In this document: positions 6,327 through 12,251 of the stretch, one piece after another
How positions within the stretch are numbered: the first letter of the stretch is position 1
Layout of the letters: the number at the start of each line of letters is the position of its first letter
The notes under the pieces: generated by a model
The model's input: the letters and a program-made list of their open reading frames with translations, nothing else
Told to the model about the DNA's origin: nothing
The model's database searches: none
Translations under genes and position numbers: made by a program
NCBI GenBank assembly: GCA_937969105.1
Contig: CALBUZ010000030.1
Location: forward strand, 1 to 12,251
Length of the DNA: 12,251 bases
Source: an uncultured Collinsella sp.
GTDB lineage: Bacteria > Actinomycetota > Coriobacteriia > Coriobacteriales > Coriobacteriaceae
Reading direction: 5' to 3'

Positions 6327-6947
6327 TTAGCGCTCCATGTTGGGAACGATGCTGCCCTCGGTCACCGCATGCACGGCCAGGCGCATGATGTTGTCGTAGC
6401 CGGTCTTGCTTAGGATCTCCGAGATGCGACGCTTGATGGTGCCCTCGCTCATAAACAGCTCGGACGCAATCTCGCGACGGCTTTTGCCCTCGCAGGCAAG
6501 GCGCAAAATCGACAGCTCGACATCGTCGAGAGCTGCCGTGCCCGAAAAAATGCTCTCGGGCGGCTTGGGAAACGTGCAATAGCCCGCCAGCGTGGAGCGC
6601 ATCACGGCGAACAGCTCGTCGATACCGACGTTCTTGTACACAAAGCTATCGACGCCCGCCTCGCGGGCCTGATCGACAAAGGTGATCTCGGGCATGCCGG
6701 TCATGATAATGATGCGACACTCGGGCAGTTGCTCCTTGATGCGCGCCGCCGCCACGATGCCGTTTGAATCGTGTTCGGTGCACACGTCCATCAGTATCAT
6801 GTCCGGGCGCTCCTTGAGCGCGACACCCAAGGCCTCGGAGGCATCGGCGATGGCGGAAACAACGGTCATATCGGGCTGGTCGCCAACGGAGCGCGCCAGG
6901 CTCTCGCGCAGGATGGCCTGGTCTTCGACGATCAACACGCGGATCAT
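6327..6947 (-). CDS. NarL/LuxR-type response regulator
   Basis: A 206-residue two-domain regulator. The receiver domain (about 1-120) has the acidic pair E8/D9, phospho-acceptor D54 (ILMDVC), T83 (IIIMTG) and K105 (FVYKN). The C-terminal LuxR helix-turn-helix (about 143-196) reads LSILRLACEGKSRREIASELFMSEGTIKRRISEIL with recognition helix SEGTIKRRISEI. All residues needed for phosphorylation are present. The ATG at 6945-6947 overlaps the kinase TGA (6944-6946) as ATGA, and AAAGGAG lies a few bases upstream, so the pair is translationally coupled. This makes it the cognate partner of the kinase at 6944-8443. Its gene targets are not visible; the nearest candidates are its own operon and the convergent or divergent neighbours. 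Confidence 0.92.
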   Translation of the reverse strand: MIRVLIVEDQAILRESLARSVGDQPDMTVVSAIADASEALGVALKERPDMILMDVCTEHDSNGIVAAARIKEQLPECRIIIMTGMPEITFVDQAREAGVDSFVYKNVGIDELFAVMRSTLAGYCTFPKPPESIFSGTAALDDVELSILRLACEGKSRREIASELFMSEGTIKRRISEILSKTGYDNIMRLAVHAVTEGSIVPNMER

Positions 6948-8443
6948 GAGCTTCTCCTTTGGGATGTGTCGTTGGCGTTAAGCGGAATGGATACCGTAAG
7001 CGTAAAGGGTGGGGCGGCATGGACCTCAAGGCTGCCGCCCAGATTCTGTGCGACATGCCTCATACCAGGGATACCCGTTCCCTCGCGATACGATGCGGGG
7101 GCCGGAGACCCGTCGTTAGAAATCGTCATGCACGCGACGGCGCCAGCATCCGTCCCCTCCAGCCACAGACGCACGTGGACCCGATGCGCCTGCGCATGCT
7201 TGGTGGCATTGGTCGAGGCCTCGCGGATAATCTGCAAAAATGCGGCGGCGACACGCGCGTCCTCAGGCAGCGCGCCCTCAACATCGATCTGCACGCTCAC
7301 CAGGCCAAAAGCATGGACGATATCGCCCAGCTGCTCTGCAGGCTCGCTGGCGCCGCCACTGCGCAAATCGGCGGCGATTGAGCGCAGCAACGGGTCAATC
7401 TGCTCGAGCGACTCGTCGTCAAGGCGACCCTCCTCCAAATAGCGATGAAGAATGGACAGGCGCTGACCGATCACATCGTGAACGCGGGCGCGCATACGTA
7501 GGTAGGCCGCATTGTCGGCAACTTTTTTGACTTCTTCGATCTGGGCTTGGAGCTCTTGGCCCGCAAGCTCAAGCAGGTGGTTGGCTTGTGCCAAGCGGTC
7601 ATGAGCATGCGCGTACTCTGTCACATCAAGACCGATAATGCGCTCGAACGAACGGCCCGAAACCATAACACGATCGCACACAAATAGGCGAATCTCGGCG
7701 GGAGAGACCTCGACCACCGCCCGCGCCTCACCAAAGCGGTCCAGATTAATCCGCACACGGTTCCTGCTGCTTTCGGGCATTTGCATGCTAAGTTTGCGCA
7801 GGTCGTTCCATGTGCCGCTCATGTCGCGTAGATCGGTTGGCATATGAAGCTCCACCAGGTTTTTACGCATGCAGCGGTTCATGAGCAGCGGACGGCCCCT
7901 CGGGTCTAGATACAGGATGCCCACGGGAATCACGTTGATGGTTTCAATCGTCGAGAATGCGGTGATATCCTCCTGGCGGTTACGGACGTCCATCAAGAGC
8001 GCCGCGATGGAACGGAACAGGAAAAACGCTCCCTCTGCGATAAGGACAACGGTCCATGCCGAGCCCATGGCAAAAACCACCGGCGGTGTAACGGCGACAA
8101 CAAGCAGCAGCTCGACCAGCATGACGGGGCGACGATAGTGCACCATAAGCACCACGCCATAGGCAAAGATCGCGGCATTGAGCCACAACGCTCCGCCCAT
8201 TGCCCTGGCGCAAACGCCAAGCGGCGCCACCAGATACGAGCCAGACGACGCGAACAGGATAAGCGCCGAAACCACCAGGTGAACCACGAGGCTCGCCTCG
8301 TAGGCGCAAATCACCTTACGGTTATAGGACGAGCGGCGCGACGCGATGAGCGGGACGTGGATCGTCTGCAGACACGCAGCCAGGGCAAAGGCCACGTCGA
8401 GCGCGACTATCTGGGGAAGAATGAGCGGGATCTGCATCGTCAC
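6944..8443 (-). CDS. Membrane sensor histidine kinase, HisKA_3 (NarX/DesK type)
   Basis: A 499-residue kinase. The N-terminal 150 residues hold about five hydrophobic helices (near 7-33, 46-66, 72-101, 107-126, 128-150). A PAS-like region follows (about 161-275; STIETINVIPVGILYLDPRGRPLLMN, then the FERIIGLDVTEYA exit). A coiled stretch (281-315) leads to the dimerisation/phospho-acceptor motif ARVHDVIGQRLSIL with H322. The ATPase domain shows the N box IIREASTNATKHA (N412) and G box GTGIPGMRHVAQNLGG (455-470). It starts at GTG 8443, which overlaps the upstream TGA as GTGA; an ATG two codons later is an alternative. It directly precedes the response regulator in transcription order, so signal flow from H322 to D54 of that protein is strongly implied. 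The signal is unknown. Confidence 0.9.
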   Translation of the reverse strand: MTMQIPLILPQIVALDVAFALAACLQTIHVPLIASRRSSYNRKVICAYEASLVVHLVVSALILFASSGSYLVAPLGVCARAMGGALWLNAAIFAYGVVLMVHYRRPVMLVELLLVVAVTPPVVFAMGSAWTVVLIAEGAFFLFRSIAALLMDVRNRQEDITAFSTIETINVIPVGILYLDPRGRPLLMNRCMRKNLVELHMPTDLRDMSGTWNDLRKLSMQMPESSRNRVRINLDRFGEARAVVEVSPAEIRLFVCDRVMVSGRSFERIIGLDVTEYAHAHDRLAQANHLLELAGQELQAQIEEVKKVADNAAYLRMRARVHDVIGQRLSILHRYLEEGRLDDESLEQIDPLLRSIAADLRSGGASEPAEQLGDIVHAFGLVSVQIDVEGALPEDARVAAAFLQIIREASTNATKHAQAHRVHVRLWLEGTDAGAVACMTISNDGSPAPASYREGTGIPGMRHVAQNLGGSLEVHAAPPFTLTVSIPLNANDTSQRRSS

Positions 8444-10323
8444 TCACCTGCCCGCGGCATCAACACGATCAGGCGCAACTGGCCGGACTCGCCCTCAAGA
8501 CGATACGCCACGTTGCGTCCCTGCAGCTCGTTCTCGAGTTCACGCGCGGCGGACGTCTGCGACAGGTCTTCCTCGTCGTTAGAGAAAAGCGTGGCGCGCA
8601 GCTCCACACTGCACGAATCGTGGTCGCTCAGGTGATACATGAGCGCCGGATGATCGGTGGCGTAGGCAAAAAACGCAAAGTCATACACGCAGTCGTACAG
8701 GGCACTTACCGTACTGGCGTGCATCGGGCGCCGTATGGCGATAATCGAGGCGCAATCGATATCGATCGTGCGCAGGTCGCTTGCGAGCTCGTTGGCAATG
8801 AGCTGAATGCGGTCGCGGTCAAAACCGCTCTCCCCGTGCTGTGCCAACGTGAGCGATCCCTTGCGCTTGCAATAGGCGACGAGCATCTTGGCGCGCTGCA
8901 GCATGCGGTAACGCTCGTGCGAAGACGCTTCGTCGGTCAACGGCGGCAGCGAGCTCAGCAGGTCGTACATCCCTTCGAGCGCACGGGCAAGCGCTTGGTC
9001 CACGTCTTGGACCAGCAAGGTCTCGGCCTCTTGATCTGCCAAATGCGTCTTAAGGTCGTAGTCGGCGGCGAGCAGCTCGTTTTGACGCTGCAGTTCCATG
9101 CGACGATGTGCCAGTTCACGGTTAAGCTCGTTGAGCTCCGACACGTCTTGGGCAAGCAGCGCCGATCCACCCAGCAGCGGAAAGGCGCGATACATCACGT
9201 CGGGGTCGGACACCACGGTAAAGGCGTGGGCATGGCCGTGCTCCTGGGCCCGCAACTCCTCGCGCACGCCTACCGGCATTGGCTTTGACACCGGCGTGGC
9301 ATAGGCCTCCTGCAGGTCGCGCGTTAGAACTTTGAGATCGAGCGGCAAGGTGTCGAAGATGCCGGCTATGTCGTGATACGACGGAATGACACCGCAATCG
9401 AGACAGATTTCCATCGCCACCACGCACAGGACGCAATAGACGAGCGAGAAGTTGAGCCTCCATGCCCAGGGCACGCGCAGAGCATATGAGATGGCAAAGA
9501 ATGCGCCGCCCAGCAGTACGAGCGCCGCCGTGCCCGAGAAACGCTGGATGCGAAAGGACGAGGACCGGCCAACCAGGATAAAAAAGGCCACGAAGTTAAA
9601 GGCCGTCCACACGAGGACGGCACCGTAGCCCCAACCGTATGTGTAATCGTTGCTCCAGGTTCCACTCGATCGATCGAAGTGGAAGACCTGCTGATGAACA
9701 TCGTTAGTGAGCACAAAGCCAATAAGCAGGACAGCCATGACCCACAAAACGGTGCGGTACCGACGCCCCATACGATGCTGTTCCAAACCCGCAAGGCGCA
9801 GGCCGCAGAGCTGGTAGAGCAGCGGAATGAGCGTCATGGGCACGTAGTACAGGTACCACAGCACGGTGGCATAAAACGGCGTGAACGACTTATATTTGAG
9901 GATGACCTCGATCATCCACAGGGCGCAAATAGCGGCGACGGCAACAAGGCGGCGGCGCAAGACGTAGTCCAAGCAACGCAGGTACGCCAACACACCCCAG
10001 ATCGAAAGTGCAATTGCAGCGACAAGCAGCGGGAGAGAGCTCGAATGGACGAGCGCATCCACGACTTCTTCGGACACCTCACTATAGACGGGCGTGGTGT
10101 TGGAAAGCTTGAAATCTGAGGCGAACAACGCCGGCAAGACTGCCAAAAGTATAAGGAACAGCGCAGTGGTGACACCGGCGATAGCGAAGACGCGGCGGCG
10201 GTATACACGATGCGTTATGCCAACAAGGAATCGCGGCATGGCGAAGAGCCTGCCGCCCTTGGGATCCGCAACCGGCGCGGTCCGGGCGGCCGCGTGGCCG
10301 ATATGTCGCTCGCGGATACCCAT
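8440..10323 (-). CDS. 7TM histidine-kinase-like membrane sensor, probably catalytically degenerate
   Basis: A 627-residue protein, first gene of the minus-strand operon. Residues about 44-307 contain seven or eight membrane helices. The motif LTNDVHQQVFHF (205-216), followed by YGWGYGAVLVWTAFN, is typical of the histidine-kinase N-terminal 7TM domain. A short PAS-like segment (about 365-395), a long coiled coil (395-440) and a C-terminal alpha/beta region (500-627) follow. I find no HDxxGQ, HExR or other phospho-acceptor motif, and no clear N box or glycine-rich G box where an ATPase domain should be. Start ATG 10323 lacks a Shine-Dalgarno sequence; M29 (MPRFLVGITHRV) is an alternative. Its 3' end overlaps the true kinase by 4 nt. 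It may be an input partner or pseudokinase that modulates that kinase; this is inference. Confidence 0.78.
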   Translation of the reverse strand: MGIRERHIGHAAARTAPVADPKGGRLFAMPRFLVGITHRVYRRRVFAIAGVTTALFLILLAVLPALFASDFKLSNTTPVYSEVSEEVVDALVHSSSLPLLVAAIALSIWGVLAYLRCLDYVLRRRLVAVAAICALWMIEVILKYKSFTPFYATVLWYLYYVPMTLIPLLYQLCGLRLAGLEQHRMGRRYRTVLWVMAVLLIGFVLTNDVHQQVFHFDRSSGTWSNDYTYGWGYGAVLVWTAFNFVAFFILVGRSSSFRIQRFSGTAALVLLGGAFFAISYALRVPWAWRLNFSLVYCVLCVVAMEICLDCGVIPSYHDIAGIFDTLPLDLKVLTRDLQEAYATPVSKPMPVGVREELRAQEHGHAHAFTVVSDPDVMYRAFPLLGGSALLAQDVSELNELNRELAHRRMELQRQNELLAADYDLKTHLADQEAETLLVQDVDQALARALEGMYDLLSSLPPLTDEASSHERYRMLQRAKMLVAYCKRKGSLTLAQHGESGFDRDRIQLIANELASDLRTIDIDCASIIAIRRPMHASTVSALYDCVYDFAFFAYATDHPALMYHLSDHDSCSVELRATLFSNDEEDLSQTSAARELENELQGRNVAYRLEGESGQLRLIVLMPRAGE

Positions 10324-10390
10324 AGTACTTTTAGTGTACCGACAGATGGGTCAAAAAAGCGGGCCGCATGTCCCAAAATCCGCAGACGGC

Positions 10391-10429
10391 AACGCGCCCG
10401 GCGAGCAGTTGATGCTCGCCGGGCGCGTT
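10391..10429. repeat. Perfect 17-bp inverted repeat in divergent intergenic region
   Basis: AACGCGCCCGGCGAGCA (10391-10407), loop GTTGA, and the exact complement (10413-10429). Neither strand has a T-run after it, so it is not a standard intrinsic terminator. It lies between two divergent genes, about 70 bp from the kinase-like start and 185 bp from the LuxR-type start. The whole 10324-10613 interval holds this hairpin, the promoter at 10549-10578 and no convincing small gene. Confidence 0.85.
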
Positions 10430-10548
10430 CGCATCGGGATGCCCATCAAGGAAGTGGCGTTGCGCGTGTCCCTTCTGGGCCATGCGGCTCAAAATCGCGG
10501 CGTGATGTGGATGACTGGGGTCGAATTAGCAGCATTTCGAGTCTGACT

Positions 10549-10578
10549 TTGATATCGAGATTGGTTCTTTATTAAAAT
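10549..10578 (+). promoter_or_regulatory. Candidate promoter for the membrane LuxR gene
   Basis: TTGATA (10549-10554), an 18-nt spacer and TAAAAT (10573-10578) lie in a conspicuously AT-rich patch of an otherwise GC-rich region, about 35 nt before ATG 10614. Judged by eye only. Confidence 0.5.
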
Positions 10579-10613
10579 AGAATTCCAGACAATTGAGCGG
10601 CCGGGGGTTAACC

Positions 10614-12158
10614 ATGAGGGGCATGGGAGACACAACCGCATATTTGCGTCGGGGCATTCGGGAGATTATATGCCTGGCGCTGTTCTTCTTCACGTTTTTG
10701 GCGTGCGAGTATCTCTTTGATGTGCGTATGGCCGAGTTTGTGTCTCCAAACGAGGTCGTTATTTTTGAGAGCCTTGTCATCGGCGCGAGCGCGATTGGCT
10801 TCTTTGTGCGTCCCGTTCTGTACTATCGCCGTCCCCATGCCATCGACGCGACGAGCGACATCACAGGCGTTTTGCTGGTGGCGGCATTGCTGCTGTTGAT
10901 TATGGCGGTTCAGGTTCAGGTGGTAATTGCCGGCGGTTTGGTGGCGTGCTGTGCACTGGGCTATTGCGGATCGACCGCCCATGCCAATCTTGCGCGGCGT
11001 TTTGCGCAGACGCCCTGTTTAGCGCGCGCCGTGGCGGTTTCCTATGCTGCGGGCATTTTGGTACAGGTGCTCAACCATATGGCGATGCCTGCGGGCATTC
11101 CCCAGCAGTCTGTTCTCATTGCCTGTGCGATTGCGCTGGTGGGGTTGCTTCACGGTGTCCGCCGCGCTAAATTGCGCGATGAGCCTGCGTCCGAGTTCGA
11201 GGTCGAGATTACCGAGCTATCGGTCGATGCGTCGGAGCGTGGCGCCAGGTGGCACGATGACCCCGAGGCAAAGACGGCCTTTCAGGGTGCCGTGGTGCGT
11301 CTGACGGTGGCGACCGCTTGCCTCACCGGCGTGTTCGCGGCCCTCAATGCCGGCCTTACGACCTCGCATGCCGCTGGCACTATCGATCTGGGCGACTGGC
11401 CGCGCTTGCTGCTGGTTGTGAGCTCCCTTGCCGCCGGCGTCCTGTATGACCTGCGTGGGCGTTCGTATATGAATATCATCATGACGTGCGCCGCCATGCT
11501 GTCCACGCTCTCGTTCTTTGTGCTTATCACCGATGGCAACAGTGGCAACACGCTTGTCGCCACGATTATCTTTTACCTTGGCACGGGCTTTTTCGTGGTG
11601 TTCTTCACCGCGAAGTTCGCCGCGATTTCGATGTATGCCCGCTGGGCGTATCTGTGGCCGTGCATGGGCCGTGTTATCAACAACGTTTGCTCGATACTCG
11701 TGACGGCTCCGGCGGTGGCGATTATCTCGAGTCAAAACGTGCTGGCGGCAGTGAGCGTCGTGCTCGTGCTGTTTGTCGGCATCGCGATTTCGCTGTTAGG
11801 ACAGTTTGGACAAGACGGTGAGGGCGAGGCGACGCACGGCGGGCTGGCGCTTGCCACCGACGATCTTGGCGTGAGCTGTGAGCCCGGCCAGGCCGACACG
11901 GTGCCCCTGGAGGCGCCGGAGCTTTCGTTTGACGATCGGCTCGATGGCTTCGTTGCCGCCTTTGGGCTCACCAAGCGCGAGCGCGATGTTCTGGAGGCAC
12001 TGGTAGTTTCGGACGACAGCGTGCAGGACGTGGCGGCGGCACTCTTCCTTTCGCGCTCCACGCTCTATCGCCACATCGCTTCGATCAACAAAAAGACCGG
12101 TGCCGCCTCGCGCGTAGCCCTCATCAACTTCTTCTGGTCCTGGACACCCCAAGACTAG
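10614..12158 (+). CDS. Multi-pass membrane protein with C-terminal LuxR DNA-binding domain
   Basis: A 514-residue protein from ATG 10614 (GGGGG at 10603-10607 as ribosome site; a TTG 21 bases upstream is less likely). About 11-12 hydrophobic helices fill residues about 15-415 in two blocks separated by a soluble acidic stretch (about 190-225), an MFS-like 6+6 plan but without clear transporter motifs. An acidic linker (about 415-445) joins the C-terminal LuxR-type HTH at 452-514: LTKRERDVLEAL, VQDVAAALFLSRSTLYRHIASINKKTG. No receiver domain is present. Such membrane-tethered LuxR proteins are abundant in Coriobacteriia, often beside a gene they control. They probably bind DNA from the membrane on sensing a ligand; this is known only loosely for the family. 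The next gene appears to be an insertion sequence, so a regulated partner on that side may have been displaced. Confidence 0.85.
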   Translation: MRGMGDTTAYLRRGIREIICLALFFFTFLACEYLFDVRMAEFVSPNEVVIFESLVIGASAIGFFVRPVLYYRRPHAIDATSDITGVLLVAALLLLIMAVQVQVVIAGGLVACCALGYCGSTAHANLARRFAQTPCLARAVAVSYAAGILVQVLNHMAMPAGIPQQSVLIACAIALVGLLHGVRRAKLRDEPASEFEVEITELSVDASERGARWHDDPEAKTAFQGAVVRLTVATACLTGVFAALNAGLTTSHAAGTIDLGDWPRLLLVVSSLAAGVLYDLRGRSYMNIIMTCAAMLSTLSFFVLITDGNSGNTLVATIIFYLGTGFFVVFFTAKFAAISMYARWAYLWPCMGRVINNVCSILVTAPAVAIISSQNVLAAVSVVLVLFVGIAISLLGQFGQDGEGEATHGGLALATDDLGVSCEPGQADTVPLEAPELSFDDRLDGFVAAFGLTKRERDVLEALVVSDDSVQDVAAALFLSRSTLYRHIASINKKTGAASRVALINFFWSWTPQD

Positions 12159-12187
12159 CTAACCACCACAAAGGGGACAGTGAACTG

Positions 12188-12220
12188 CCTCCCATTTCTT
12201 GGACATCGGGAAATGGGAGG
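12188..12220 (+). promoter_or_regulatory. Hairpin sequestering the ribosome site of the IS reading frame
   Basis: CCTCCCATTTC (12188-12198) pairs perfectly over 11 bp with GAAATGGGAGG (12210-12220). The right arm ends in GGGAGG, the ribosome site six bases before ATG 12227. Transcripts entering from outside would fold and hide it. The TTTT after the stem also makes it a weak terminator candidate for the LuxR gene. Confidence 0.65.
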
Positions 12221-12226
12221 TTTTCC

Positions 12227-12251
12227 ATGAGTATAGACCTTAGGGTGAAGC
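12227..12251 (+). CDS. Start of a probable transposase (OrfA-like) gene, 3' partial
   Basis: Only eight codons are visible (MSIDLRVK) after GGGAGG at 12215-12220, running off the window end. The start resembles helix-turn-helix N termini of transposase subunits, but this is too short for identification. The call rests mainly on the terminal-repeat-like sequence just upstream. Confidence 0.4.

Larger units (their letters stand above)
12181..12251 (+). mobile_element. Probable left end of an insertion sequence, partial
   Basis: TGAACTGCCTCCCATTTCTTGGACA at 12181-12205 resembles terminal inverted repeats of IS3-family (IS150-type) elements, which begin with TG and carry an ACTGC-CCCA block. It is followed within 25 nt by a ribosome site and an ATG. 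The right end and the rest of the element lie outside the window, so the family is not certain; an IS630-type element is the main alternative. Confidence 0.5.

Noticed and set aside
8620-9288. Plus-strand frame of 222 codons within the kinase-like gene region
   Set aside because: It is antisense to a membrane protein with a recognised 7TM signature and is His/Arg/Gly/Val-rich without a domain.
10391-10429. Hairpin as an intrinsic terminator
   Set aside because: There is no T-run on either strand, and both flanking genes are transcribed away from it.

Overview
The window is a composite of at least two genomic backgrounds. Bases 1 to about 2040 look like a gut Clostridia (Lachnospiraceae-type) sequence: moderate GC, AGGAGG-type ribosome sites, a tRNA-Leu without encoded CCA, and a Firmicutes-style diaminopimelate decarboxylase. 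Within this part, roughly the first 180-245 bases are much richer in C/G third positions than the rest of the same reading frame. From about 2040 to the end the sequence is uniformly GC-rich, and its gene content (7TM histidine-kinase-like proteins, a membrane-anchored LuxR regulator, zinc-ribbon/SPFH genes) is typical of Coriobacteriia, most likely a Collinsella-like gut actinobacterium. The change near 2040 cuts a gene on each side, so the left part is either an assembly chimera or a recent illegitimate join. Genus names are inferred from recall of gene content, not from a search.

Layout. 1-1158: 3' part of lysA (+). 1188-1292: two hairpins. 1298-1381: tRNA-Leu(CAA) on the minus strand. 1461-1748: a promoter overlapped by a perfect 22-bp palindrome, followed by a small XRE-family repressor/antitoxin-like gene (+). 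1768 to about 2040: a small hypothetical gene broken by an in-frame TAA and then by the junction. 2040-6217 (+): a four-gene cluster made of a 5'-truncated DUF4428/zinc-ribbon protein, a double-zinc-ribbon protein with two C-terminal membrane helices (YdjG-like), an SPFH-domain protein with two C-terminal zinc ribbons (YdjI-like) and a lipoprotein. It closes with a strong terminator at 6268-6306.

6327-10323 (-): a tightly coupled three-gene signalling operon, in transcription order a 7TM histidine-kinase-like protein without a recognisable phospho-acceptor histidine, a bona fide HisKA_3 sensor kinase and a NarL/LuxR-type response regulator. Both gene borders are 4-nt stop/start overlaps. 10324-10613 is a divergent intergenic region with a perfect 17-bp-stem hairpin and a promoter for the next gene. 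10614-12158 (+) encodes a roughly 12-TM membrane protein with a C-terminal LuxR DNA-binding domain. 12161-12251 holds a half-palindrome and what looks like the left end of an insertion sequence, with an 11-bp hairpin that would hide the ribosome site of the first transposase codons.

How the genes may work together. The plus-strand cluster resembles the zinc-ribbon/SPFH partners of PspA in Bacillus subtilis (ydjFGHI) and probably assembles at the membrane during envelope stress, although no PspA is present here. The minus-strand operon and the membrane LuxR protein are two independent envelope-to-DNA signalling devices placed back to back around one control region. Nothing in the window gives their signals or target genes.
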